This document shows, piece by piece, positions 1-12,409 of a stretch of DNA of 64,000 nucleotides. The DNA comes from Hydractinia symbiolongicarpus. Its lineage: Eukaryota; Cnidaria; Hydrozoa; Anthoathecata; Hydractiniidae. Each line of letters begins with the position of its first letter. The stretch's first letter is position 1. The DNA lies in the NCBI RefSeq assembly GCF_029227915.1, contig NC_079887.1, positions 1,364,001 to 1,428,000 of the forward strand, given 5' to 3'. The notes beneath the pieces were generated by a model. That model was not told the origin of the DNA. It was given only the letters and a program-made list of their open reading frames with translations, and searched no databases. Made by a program: the position numbers and the translations under genes.

Positions 1-3000
1 CGGCAAACGAAAACCTGCGATTTCCCGTAAATCCCGGACTCGGCCCGTATAGTCAAAAGTATACAAAGAAAGTACCCAGGGTGTAAACTCATTTCCCGAA
101 CGATTTTTTAAATTATTATTTCACCACTAAAGCCCATGAGACTTGTAGTTTTTAAAAATGTTTTCATTTTTGATGAGACGCTGAATAAAAGAAATTTAAT
201 CGCCGGCAAACGAAAACCCGCCATTTCCCGTAAATCCCGGACTCGGCCCGTATAGTCAAATGTATACAAAGAAAGTACCCAAGGAGTAAACTCATTTCCC
301 GAACGATTTTTTAAATTATTTTTTCACCACTAAAACGCATGAGACTTGTAGTTTTCAAAAATGTTTTCATTTTTGATGAGACTCTGAATAAAAGAAGTTT
401 AATCGCCGGCAAACGAAAACCTGCGATTTCCTGTAAATCCCGGACTCGGCCCGTATAGTCAAAAGTATACAAAGAAAGTACCCAGGGTGTACACTCATTT
501 CCCGAACGATTTTTTAAATTATTATTTCACCACTAAAGCCCATGAGACTTGTAGTTTTTAAAAATGTTTTCATTTTGATAAGACGCTGAATAAAAGAAGT
601 TTAATCGCCGGCAAACGAAAACCCGCCATTTCCCGTAAATCCCGGACTCGGCCCGTATAGTCAAATGTATACAAAGAAAGTACCCAAGGAGTAAACTCAT
701 TTCCCGAACGATTTATTAAATTATTTTTTCACCACTAAAACGCATGAGACTTGTAGTTTTCAAAAATGTTTTTATTTTTGATGAGACGCTGAATAAAGGA
801 AGTTTAATCGCCGGCAAACGAAAACCTGCGACTTCCCGTAAATCCCGGACTCGGCCCGTATAGTCAAAAGTATACAAAGAAAGTACCCAGGGTGTACACT
901 CATTTCCCGAACGATTTTTTAAATTATTATTTCACCACTAAAGCCCATGATACTTGTAGTTTTTAAAATTGTTTTCATTTTTGATGAGACGCTGAATAAA
1001 AGAAGTTTAATCGCCGGCAAGCGAAAACCTGCGATTTCCCGTAAATCCCGGACTCGGCCCGTATAGTCAAAAGTATACAAAGAAAGTACCCAGGGTGTAA
1101 ATTTATTTCCCGAACGATTTTTTAAATTATTATTTCACCACTAAAGCCCATGAGACTTGTAGTTTTTAAAAATGTTTTCATTTTTGATGAGACGCTGAAT
1201 AAAAGAAGTTTAATCGCCGGCAAACGAAAACCTGCGATTTCCCGTAAATCCCGGACTCGGTTCGTATAGTAAAGAAAGTACCCGGGATGTAAACTCATTT
1301 CCCGAACGATTTTTTAAATTATTATTTCACCACTAAAACCCATAAGACTTATAGTTTTTAAAAATGTTTTCATTTTTGATGAGACGCTGAATAAAAGAAG
1401 TTTAATCGCCGGCAAACGAAAACCCGCTATTTCCCGTAAATCCCGGACTCGGCCCGTATAGTCAAATGTATACAAAGAAAGTACCCAAGGAGTAAACTCA
1501 TTTCCCGAACGATTTTTTGAATTATTTTTTCACCACTAAAACGCATGAGACTTGTAGTTTTCAAAAATGTTTTCATTTTTGATGAGACGCTGAATAAAAG
1601 AAGTTTAATCGCCGGCAAACGAAAACCTGCGATTTCCCGTAAATCCTGGACTCGGCCCGTATAGTCAAAAGTATACAAAGAAAGTACCCAGGGTGTACAC
1701 TCATTTCCCGAACGATTTTTTAAATTATTATTTCACCACTAAAGCCCATGAGACTTGTAGTTTTTAAAAATGTTTTCATTTTGATGAGACGCTGAGAAAA
1801 AGAAGTTTAATCGCCGGCGAACGAAAACCAGCCATTTCCCGTAAATCCCGGACTCGGCCCGTATAGTCAAATGTATACAAAGAAAGTACCCAAGGAGTAA
1901 ACTCATTTCCCGAACGATTTTTTAAATTATTTTTTCACCACTAAAACGCATGAGACTTGTAGTTTTCAAAAATGTTTTTATTTTTGATGAGACACTGAAT
2001 AAAGGAAGTTTAATCGCCGGCAAACGAAAACCTGCGACTTCCCGTAAATCCCGGACTCGGCCCGTATAGTCAAAAGTATACAAAGAAAGTACCCAGGGTG
2101 TACACTCATTTCCCGAACGATTTTTTAAATTATTATTTCACCACTAAAGCCCATGAGACTTGTAGTTTTTAAAATTGTTTTCATTTTTGATGAGACGCTG
2201 AATAAAAGAAGTTTAAACGCCGGCAAACGAAAACCCGCGACTTCCCGCAAATCCCGGCCTCATCCCGTATAGTCAAAAGTATACAAAGAAAGTACCCAGG
2301 GACTAAACTCATTTCCCGAACGATTTTTTAAATTATTTTTTCACCACTAAAACGCATGAGACTTGTAGTTTTCAGAAATGTTTTCATTTTTGATGAGACG
2401 CTTAATGAAAGTGGTTTAATCGCCGGCAAACGAAAACCCGCGAGTTTCCGTAAATCCTGGGCTGGGCCGGTATAGTCGAATGTATACAAAGAAAGTACCC
2501 TGTGAGTAAACTCATTTCCAAAACGATTTTTTAAATTATCTTTTCACCACTAAAACGCATGAGACTTGTAGTTTTCAAAAATGTTTTCATTTTTGATGAG
2601 ACGCTGAATAAAAGAAGTTTAATCGCCGGCAAACGAAAACCTGCGATTTCCCGTAAATCGCGGACTCGGCCCGTATAGTCAAAAGTATATAAAGAAAGTA
2701 CCCAGGGTGTAAACGCATTTCCCGAACGATTTTTTAAGTTATTATTTCACCACTAAAGCCCATGAGACTTGTAGTTTTTAAAAATGTTTTCATTTTTGAT
2801 GAGACGCTGAATAAAAGAAGTTTAATCGCCGGCAAACGAAAACCTGCGATTTCCCGTAAATCCCAGACTCGGCCCGTATAGTCAAAAGTATACAAAGAAA
2901 GTACCCAGGGTGTAAACTCATTTCCCGAAAGATTTTTTAAATTATTATTTCACCACTAAAGCCCATGAGACTTGTAGTTTTTAAAAATGTTTTCATTTTT

Positions 3001-3641
3001 GATGAGACGCTGAATAAAAGAAGTTTAAACACCGGCAAACGAAAACCCGCGACTTCCCGTAAATCCCGGACTCGGCCCGTATAGTCAAAAGTATACAAAG
3101 AAAGTACCCAGGGAGTAAACTCATTTCCCGAACGATTTTTTAAATTATTTTTTCACCACTAAAACGCATGAGACTTGTAGTTTTCAGAAATGTTTTCATT
3201 TTTGATGAGACGCTTAATGAAAGTGGTTTAATCGCCGGCAAACGAAAACCCGCGATTTTCCGTAAATCCTGGGCTTGGCCGGTATAGTCGAATGTATACA
3301 AAGAAAGTACCCTGTGAGTAAACTCATTTCCAAAACGATTTTTTAAATTATCTTTTCGCCACTAAAGCCCATGAGACTTGTAGTTTTCAGAAATGTTTTC
3401 ATTTTTGATGAGACGCTTAATGAAAGTGGTTTAATCGCCGGCAAACGAAAACCCGCGATTTTCCGTAAATCCTGGGCATGGCCGGTATAGTCGAATGTAT
3501 ACAAAGAAAGTACCCTGTGAGTAAACTCATTTCCAAAACGATTTTTTAAATTATCTTTTCGCCACTAAAGCCCATGAGACTTGTAGTTTTTAAAAATGTT
3601 TTCATTTTTGATGAGACGCTGAATAAAAGAAGTTTAATCGC
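1..3641. repeat. 18-monomer HOR, copy 1 (3641 bp)
   Basis: This copy repeats with an offset of 3641 bp: GAAATTTAATCG just after 181 recurs just after 3822, and a variant CCCATAAGACTTATAG monomer before 1427 recurs before 5068. The length equals 18 x 203 minus 13, which fits one 11-bp deletion (near 1270) and two single-base losses. It is mostly type A and B, with type C copies near 2.4 and 3.2-3.5 kb. Confidence 0.8.
2762..2964. repeat. Representative type A monomer (203 bp)
   Basis: Type A is the commonest form in 1-10 kb and 22-26 kb. Its marks are AGCCCATGAGAC at the start, TTTTTAAAAATG, GCTGAATAAAAGAAG, CCTGCGATTTCCCG, GGACTCGGCCCG, GTCAAAAGTATAC, CCCAGGGTGTAAAC and ATTATTTCACC. A sub-form (for example starting at 24257) has GTTTAAACGCCGG and CGCGACTTCCCG instead. 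Type boundaries are my own naming from shared diagnostic bases, not an established classification. Confidence 0.85.
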
Positions 3642-3941
3642 CGGCAAACGAAAACCTGCGATTTCCCGTAAATCCCGGACTCGGCCCGTATAGTCAAAAG
3701 TATACAAAGAAAGTACCCAGGGTGTAAACTCATTTCCCAAACGATTTTTTAAATTATTATTTCACCACTAAAGCCCATGAGACTTGTAGTTTTTAAAAAT
3801 GTTTTCATTTTTGATGAGACGCTGAATAAAAGAAATTTAATCGCCGGCAAACGAAAACCCGCCACTTCCCGTAAATCCCGGACTCGGCCCGTATAGTCAA
3901 ATGTATACAAAGAAAGTACCCAAGGAGTAAACTCATTTCCC

Positions 3942-4070
3942 GAAAGATTTTTTAAATTATTATTTCACCACTAAAGCCCATGAGACTTGTAGTTTTTAAA
4001 AATGTTTTCATTTTTGATGAGACGCTGAATAAAAGAAGTTTAAACACCGGCAAACGAAAACCCGCGATTT
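3942..4070. repeat. Mosaic tract in HOR copy 2
   Basis: Relative to copies 1 and 3 of the same HOR, this stretch carries foreign markers: CCCGAAAGATT, ATTATTTCACC, AGCCCATG, TTTTTAAAAATG and TTTAAACACCGG. The same combination occurs near 2926-3040, 1015 bp (5 monomers) upstream. By about 4070 the sequence is back to the expected GATTTCCTGTAAATCC of copies 1 and 3. It looks like a conversion tract of about 100-130 bp; that mechanism is inference. Confidence 0.7.
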
Positions 4071-4934
4071 CCTGTAAATCCCGGACTCGGCCCGTATAGT
4101 CAAAAGTATACAAAGAAAGTACCCAGGGTGTACACTCATTTCCCGAACGATTTTTTAAATTATTATTTCACCACTAAAGCCCATGAGACTTGTAGTTTTT
4201 AAAAATGTTTTCATTTTGATAAGACGCTGAATAAAAGAAGTTTAATCGCCGGCAAACGAAAACCCGACATTTCCCGTAAATCCCGGACTCGGCCCGTATA
4301 GTCAAATGTATACAAAGAAAGTACCCAAGGAGTAAACTCATTTCCCGAACGATTTTTTAAATTATTTTTTCACCACTAAAACGCATGAGACTTGTAGTTT
4401 TCAAAAATGTTTTTATTTTTGATGAGACGCTGAATAAAGGAAGTTTAATCGCCGGCAAACGAAAACCTGCGACTTCCCGTAAATCCCGGACTCGGCCCGT
4501 ATAGTCAAAAGTATACAAAGAAAGTACCCAGGGTGTACACTCATTTCCCGAACGATTTTTTAAATTATTATTTCACCACTAAAGCCCATGATACTTGTAG
4601 TTTTTAAAATTGTTTTCATTTTTGATGAGACGCTGAATAAAAGAAGTTTAATCGCCGGCAAGCGAAAACCTGCGATTTCCCGTAAATCCCGGACTCGGCC
4701 CGTATAGTCAAAAGTATACAAAGAAAGTACCCAGGGTGTAAATTTATTTCCCGAACGATTTTTTAAATTATTATTTCACCACTAAAGCCCATGAGACTTG
4801 TAGTTTTTAAAAATGTTTTCATTTTTGATGAGACGCTGAATAAAAGAAGTTTAATCGCCGGCAAACGAAAACCTGCGATTTCCCGTAAATCCCGGACTCG
4901 GCCCGTATAGTAAAGAAAGTACCCGGGATGTAAA

Positions 4935-6560
4935 CTCATTTCCCGAACGATTTTTTAAATTATTATTTCACCACTAAAACCCATAAGACTTATAGTTTTT
5001 AAAAATGTTTTCATTTTTGATGAGACGCTGAATAAAAGAAGTTTAATCGCCGGCAAACGAAAACCCGCTATTTCCCGTAAATCCCGGACTCGGCCCGTAT
5101 AGTCAAATGTATACAAAGAAAGTACCCAAGGAGTAAACTCATTTCCCGAACGATTTTTTGAATTATTTTTTCACCACTAAAACGCATGAGACTTGTAGTT
5201 TTCAAAAATGTTTTCATTTTTGATGAGACGCTGAATAAAAGAAGTTTAATCGCCGGCAAACGAAAACCTGCGATTTCCCGTAAATCCTGGACTCGGCCCG
5301 TATAGTCAAAAGTATACAAAGAAAGTACCCAGGGTGTACACTCATTTCCCGAACGATTTTTTAAATTATTATTTCACCACTAAAGCCCATGAGACTTGTA
5401 GTTTTTAAAAATGTTTTCATTTTGATGAGACGCTGAGAAAAAGAAGTTTAATCGCCGGCGAACGAAAACCAGCCATTTCCCGTAAATCCCGGACTCGGCC
5501 CGTATAGTCAAATGTATACAAAGAAAGTACCCAAGGAGTAAACTCATTTCCCGAACGATTTTTTAAATTATTTTTTCACCACTAAAACGCATGAGACTTG
5601 TAGTTTTCAAAAATGTTTTTATTTTTGATGAGACACTGAATAAAGGAAGTTTAATCGCCGGCAAACGAAAACCTGCGACTTCCCGTAAATCCCGGACTCG
5701 GCCCGTATAGTCAAAAGTATACAAAGAAAGTACCCAGGGTGTACACTCATTTCCCGAACGATTTTTTAAATTATTATTTCACCACTAAAACCCATAAGAC
5801 TTATAGTTTTTAAAAATGTTTTCATTTTTGATGAGACGCTGAATAAAAGAAGTTTAATCGCCGGCAAACGAAAACCCGCTATTTCCCGTAAATCCCGGAC
5901 TCGGCCCGTATAGTCAAATGTATACAAAGAAAGTACCCAAGGAGTAAACTCATTTCCCGAACGATTTTTTGAATTATTTTTTCACCACTAAAACGCATGA
6001 GACTTGTAGTTTTCAAAAATGTTTTCATTTTTGATGAGACGCTGAATAAAAGAAGTTTAATCGCCGGCAAACGAAAACCTGCGATTTCCCGTAAATCCTG
6101 GACTCGGCCCGTATAGTCAAAAGTATACAAAGAAAGTACCCAGGGTGTACACTCATTTCCCGAACGATTTTTTAAATTATTATTTCACCACTAAAGCCCA
6201 TGAGACTTGTAGTTTTTAAAAATGTTTTCATTTTGATGAGACGCTGAGAAAAAGAAGTTTAATTGCCGGCGAACGAAAACCAGCCATTTCCCGTAAATCC
6301 CGGACTCGGCCCGTATAGTCAAATGTATACAAAGAAAGTACCCAAGGAGTAAACTCATTTCCCGAACGATTTTTTAAATTATTTTTTCACCACTAAAACG
6401 CATGAGACTTGTAGTTTTCAAAAATGTTTTTATTTTTGATGAGACACTGAATAAAGGAAGTTTAATCGCCGGCAAACGAAAACCTGCGACTTCCCGTAAA
6501 TCCCGGACTCGGCCCGTATAGTCAAAAGTATACAAAGAAAGTACCCAGGGTGTACACTCA
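4935..6560. repeat. 811-bp (4-monomer) tandem duplication
   Basis: The block beginning near 4935 is repeated from about 5746 at an offset of 811 bp. The 252-nt stretch at 5068-5319 recurs at 5879-6130. One difference is visible: AATCGCCGGC near 5450 against AATTGCCGGC near 6261. Copy 1 of the enclosing HOR has the block only once, so the duplication came after the HOR duplication or was lost from copy 1. Confidence 0.85.
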
Positions 6561-7686
6561 TTTCCCGAACGATTTTTTAAATTATTATTTCACCACTAAA
6601 GCCCATGAGACTTGTAGTTTTTAAAATTGTTTTCATTTTTGATGAGACGCTGAATAAAAGAAGTTTAAACGCCGGCAAACGAAAACCCGCGACTTCCCGC
6701 AAATCCCGGCCTCCTCCCGTATAGTCAAAAGTATACAAAGAAAGTACCCAGGGACTAAACTCATTTCCCGAACGATTTTTTAAATTATTTTTTCACCACT
6801 AAAACGCATGAGACTTGTAGTTTTCAGAAATGTTTTCATTTTTGATGAGACGCTTAATGAAAGTGGTTTAATCGCCGGCAAACGAAAACCCGCGAGTTTC
6901 CGTAAATCCTGGGCTGGGCCGGTATAGTCGAATGTATACAAAGAAAGTACCCTGTGAGTAAACTCATTTCCAAAACGATTTTTTAAATTATCTTTTCACC
7001 ACTAAAACGCATGAGACTTGTAGTTTTCAAAAATGTTTTCATTTTTGATGAGACGCTGAATAAAAGAAGTTTAATCGCCGGCAAACGAAAACCTGCGATT
7101 TCCCGTAAATCCCAGACTCGGCCGTATAGTCAAAAGTATACAAAGAAAGTACCCAGGGTGTAAACTCATTTCCCGAAAGATTTTTTAAATTATTATTTCA
7201 CCACTAAAGCCCATGAGACTTGTAGTTTTTAAAAATGTTTTCATTTTTGATGAGACGCTGAATAAAAGAAGTTTAAACACCGGCAAACGAAAACCCGCGA
7301 CTTCCCGTAAATCCCGGACTCGGCCCGTATAGTCAAAAGTATACAAAGAAAGTACCCAGGGAGTAAACTCATTTCCCGAACGATTTTTTAAATTATTTTT
7401 TCACCACTAAAACGCATGAGACTTGTAGTTTTCAGAAATGTTTTCATTTTTGATGAGACGCTTAATGAAAGTGGTTTAATCGCCGGCAAACGAAAACCCG
7501 CGATTTTCCGTAAATCCTGGGCTTGGCCGGTATAGTCGAATGTATACAAAGAAAGTACCCTGTGAGTAAACTCATTTCCAAAACGATTTTTTAAATTATC
7601 TTTTCGCCACTAAAGCCCATGAGACTTGTAGTTTTTAAAAATGTTTTCATTTTTGATGAGACGCTGAATAAAAGAAGTTTAATCGC

Positions 7687-9790
7687 CGGCAAACGAAAAC
7701 CTGCGATTTCCCGTAAATCCCGGACTCGGCCCGTATAGTCAAAAGTATACAAAGAAAGTACCCAGGGTGTAAACTCATTTCCCGAACGATTTTTTAAATT
7801 ATTATTTCACCACTAAAGCCCATGAGACTTGTAGTTTTTAAAAATGTTTTCATTTTTGATGAGACGCTGAATAAAAGAAATTTAATCGCCGGCAAACGAA
7901 AACCCGCCATTTCCCGTAAATCCCGGACTCGGCCCGTATAGTCAAATGTATACAAAGAAAGTATCCAAGGAGTAAACTCATTTCCCGAACGATTTTTTAA
8001 ATTATTTTTTCACCACTAAAACGCATGAGACTTGTAGTTTTCAAAAATGTTTTCATTTTTGATGAGACTCTGAATAAAAGAAGTTTAATCGCCGGCAAAC
8101 GAAAACCTGCGATTTCCTGTAAATCCCGGACTCGGCCCGTATAGTCAAAAGTATACAAAGAAAGTACCCAGGGTGTACACTCATTTCCCGAACGATTTTT
8201 TAAATTATTATTTCACCACTAAAGCCCATGAGACTTGTAGTTTTTAAAAATGTTTTCATTTTGATAAGACGCTGAATAAAAGAAGTTTAATCGCCGGCAA
8301 ACGAAAACCCGCCATTTCCCGTAAATCCCGGACTCGGCCCGTATAGTCAAATGTATACAAAGAAAGTACCCAAGGAGTAAACTCATTTCCCGAACGATTT
8401 TTTAAATTATTTTTTCACCACTAAAACGCATGAGACTTGTAGTTTTCAAAAATGTTTTTATTTTTGATGAGACGCTGAATAAAGGAAGTTTAATCGCCGG
8501 CAAACGAAAACCTGCGACTTCCCGTAAATCCCGGACTCGGCCCGTATAGTCAAAAGTATACAAAGAAAGTACCCAGGGTGTACACTCATTTCCCGAACGA
8601 TTTTTTAAATTATTATTTCACCACTAAAGCCCATGAGACTTGTAGTTTTTAAAATTGTTTTCATTTTTGATGAGACGCTGAATAAAAGAAGTTTAATCGC
8701 CGGCAAGGGAAAACCTGCGATTTCCCGTAAATCCCGGACTCGGCCCGTATAGTCAAAAGTATACAAAGAAAGTACCCAGGGTGTAAATTTATTTCCCGAA
8801 CGATTTTTTAAATTATTATTTCACCACTAAAGCCCATGAGACTTATAGTTTTTAAAAATGTTTTCATTTTTGATGAGACGCTGAATAAAAGAAGTTTAAT
8901 CGCCGGCAAACGAAAACCAGCCATTTCCCGTAAATCCCGGACTCGGCCCGTATAGTCAAATGTATACAAAGAAAGTACCCAAGGAGTAAACTCATTTCCC
9001 GAACGATTTTTTAAATTATTTTTTCACCACTAAAACGCATGAGACTTGTAGTTTTCAAAAATGTTTTTATTTTTGATGAGACACTGAATAAAGGAAGTTT
9101 AATCGCCGGCAAACGAAAACCTGCGACTTCCCGTAAATCCCGGACTCGGCCCGTATAGTCAAAAGTATACAAAGAAAGTACCCAGGGTGTACACTCATTT
9201 CCCGAACGATTTTTTAAATTATTATTTCACCACTAAAGCCCATGAGACTTGTAGTTTTTAAAATTGTTTTCATTTTTGATGAGACGCTGAATAAAAGAAG
9301 TTTAAACGCCGGCAAACGAAAACCCGCGACTTCCCGCAAATCCCGGCCTCATCCCGTATAGTCAAAAGTATACAAAGAAAGTACCCAGGGACTAAACTCA
9401 TTTCCCGAACGATTTTTTAAATTATTTTTTCACCACTAAAACGCATGAGACTTGTAGTTTTCAGAAATGTTTTCATTTTTGATGAGACGCTTAATGAAAG
9501 TGGTTTAATCGCCGGCAAACGAAAACCCGCGAGTTTCCGTAAATCCTGGGCTGGGCCGGTATAGTCGAATGTATACAAAGAAAGTACCCTGTGAGTAAAC
9601 CCATTTCCAAAACGATTTTTTAAATTATCTTTTCACCACTAAAACGCATGAGACTTGTAGTTTTCAAAAATGTTTTCATTTTTGATGAGACGCTGAATAA
9701 AAGAAGTTTAATCGCCGGCAAACGAAAACCTGCGATTTCCCGTAAATCCCGGACTCGGCCCGTATAGTCAAAAGTATACAAAGAAAGTAC
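7687..9790. repeat. HOR copy 3, partial and rearranged
   Basis: This copy follows copy 1 with an offset of 7686 bp until about 8.9 kb. The offset then drops to 7089 bp (for example CATCCCG at 2261 and 9350), so three monomers present in copy 1 are missing here. Correspondence to copy 1 ends around 9.7-9.8 kb, where the sequence switches to a block resembling 0.9-1.3 kb. Confidence 0.75.
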
Positions 9791-9979
9791 CCAGGGTGTA
9801 CACTCATTTCCCGAACGATTTTTTAAATTATTATTTCACCACTAAAGCCCATGAGACTTGTAGTTTTTAAAATTGTTTTCATTTTTGATGAGACGCTGAA
9901 TAAAAGAAGTTTAATCGCCGGCAAACGAAAACCTGCGATTTCCCGTAAATCCCGGACTCGGCCCGTATAGTCAAAAGTA

Positions 9980-12360
9980 TACAAAGAAAGTACCCAGGGT
10001 GTAAATTTATTTCCCGAACGATTTTTTAAATTATTATTTCACCACTAAAGCCCATGAGACTTGTAGTTTTTAAAAATGTTTTCATTTTTGATGAGACGCT
10101 GAATAAAAGAAGTTTAATCGCCGGCAAACGAAAATCTGCGATTTCCCGTAAATCCCGGACTTGGCCCGTATAGTAAAGAAAGTACCCGGGATGTAAACTC
10201 ATTTCCCGAACGATTTTTTAAATTATTATTTCACCACTAAAACCCATGACACTTATAGTTTTTAAAAATGTTTTCATTTTTGATGAGACGCTGAAAAAAA
10301 GAAGTTAAATCGCCGGCAAACGAAAACGCGCCATTTCCCGTAAACCCCTAACTGGGCCCGTATGGTCAAAAGTATACAAAGAAATTACCCAGGGAGTAGA
10401 CTCATTTTCCGAACGATTTTTTAAATTATTTTCTCACCACTACAACGCATGAGACTTGTATTTTTTAAAAATGTTCTCATTTTTGATGAGACGCTGAATA
10501 AAAGAAGTTTAATCGCCGGCACACGAAAACCCGCCATTTCCCGTAAACCCCGGACTCGGCCCGTATAGTCAAAAGTATACAAAGAAAGTACCCAGGGAGT
10601 AAACTCATTTTCCGAACGATTTTTTAAATTATTTTTTCACCACTAAAACGCATGAGACTTGTAGTTTTCAAAAATGTTTTCATATTTGATGAGACGCTTA
10701 ATGAAAGAGGTTTAATAGCCGGCAAACGAAATCCCGCGATTTCCCGTAAATCCCGGGCTTGGCCCGTATAGTCGAATGTATACAAAGAAAGTACCTAGGG
10801 ATTAAACTCATTTCCCGAACGATTTTTTAATTTTTTTTTTCACCACTAAAACGCATGAGACTTGTAGTTTTTAAAAATGTTTTCATTTTTGATGAGACGC
10901 TGAATAAAAGAAGTTTAATCGCCGGCAAACGAAAACCTGTGATTTCCCGTAAATCCCGGACTCGGCCCGTATAGTAAAGAAAGTACCCGGGATGTAAACT
11001 CATTTCCCGAACGATTTTTTAAATATTTTTTCACCACTAAAACGCATGAGACTTGTAGTTTTTAAAAATGTTTTCATTTTTGATGAGACGCTGAATAAAA
11101 GAAGTTTAATCGCCGGCAAACGAAAACCTGCGATTTCCCGTAAATCCCGGACTCGGCCCGTATAGTAAAGAAAGTACCCAGGGTGTAAATTTATTTCCCG
11201 AACGATTTTTTAAATTATTATTTCACCACTAAAGCCCATGAGACTTGTAGTTTTTAAAAATGTTTTCATTTTTGATGAGACGCTGAATAAAAGAAGTTTA
11301 ATCGCCGGCAAACGAAAATCTGCAATTTCCCGTAAATCCCGGACTTGGCCCGTATAGTAAAGAAAGTACCCGGGATGTAAACTCATTTCCCGAACGATTT
11401 TTTAAATTATTATTTCACCACTAAAACCCATGACACTTATAGTTTTTAAAAATGTTTTCATTTTTGATGAGACGCTGAAAAAAAGAAGTTAAATCGCCGG
11501 CAAACGAAAACGCGCCATTTCCCGTAAACCCCTGACTGGGCCCGTATGGTCAAAAGTATACAAAGAAATTACCCAGGGAGTAGACTCATTTTCCGAACGA
11601 TTTTTTAAATTATTTTCTCACCACTACAACGCATGAGACTTGTATTTTTTAAAAATGTTCTCATTTTTGATGAGACGCTGAATAAAAGAAGTTTAATCGC
11701 CGGCACACGAAAACCCGCCATTTCCCGTAAACCCCGGACTCGGCCCGTATAGTCAAAAGTATACAAAGAAAGTACCCAGGGAGTAAACTCATTTTCCGAA
11801 CGATTTTTTAAATTATTTTTTCACCACTAAAACGCATGAGACTTGTAGTTTTCAAAAATATTTTCATATTTGATGAGACGCTTAATGAAAGAGGTTTAAT
11901 AGCCGGCAAACGAAATCCCGCGATTTCCCGTAAATCCCGTGCTTGGCCCGTATAGTCGAATGTATACAAAGAAAGTACCTAGGGATTAAACTCATTTCCC
12001 GAACGATTTTTTAATTTTTTTTTTCACCACTAAAACGCATGAGACTTGTAGTTTTTAAAAATGTTTTCATTTTTGATGAGACGCTGAATAAAAGAAGTTT
12101 AATCGCCGGCAAACGAAAACCTGTGATTTCCCGTAAATCCCGGACTCGGCCCGTATAGTAAAGAAAGTACCCGGGATGTAAACTCATTTCCCGAACGATT
12201 TTTTAAATATTTTTTCACCACTAAAACGCATGAGACTTGTAGTTTTTAAAAATGTTTTCATTTTTGATGAGACGCTGAATAAAAGAAGTTTAATCGCCGG
12301 CAAACGAAAACCTGCGATTTCCCGTAAATCCCGGACTCGGCCCGTATAGTAAAGAAAGTA
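9980..12360. repeat. 1184-bp (6-monomer) HOR, two copies
   Basis: GTAAATTTATTTCCC at 10001 recurs at 11185, an offset of 1184 bp. The unit contains monomers with the 11-bp deletion but an intact TTTCCCG, a run with GTAAACCCCTAACTGGG or its GACTGGG variant, and TTTTTTAAATATTTTTTC. The copies diverge near 12.36 kb, where AGGGTGTAAATTT is replaced by CGGGATGTAAACTC. Confidence 0.85.
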
Positions 12361-12409
12361 CCCGGGATGTAAACTCATTTCCCGAACGATTTTTTAAATT
12401 ATTATTTCA

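Larger units (their letters stand above)
3642..7686. repeat. HOR copy 2, 20 monomers (4045 bp)
   Basis: This is the second copy of the 3.6-kb unit. It differs by a gain of four monomers (the internal 811-bp duplication) and a loss of two: one type C copy, and one type A copy with CGCGGACTCGG near 2.66 kb. The net change of +2 monomers accounts for 4045 versus 3641 bp. The next copy starts at 7687, where the sequence at base 1 is repeated. Confidence 0.8.
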
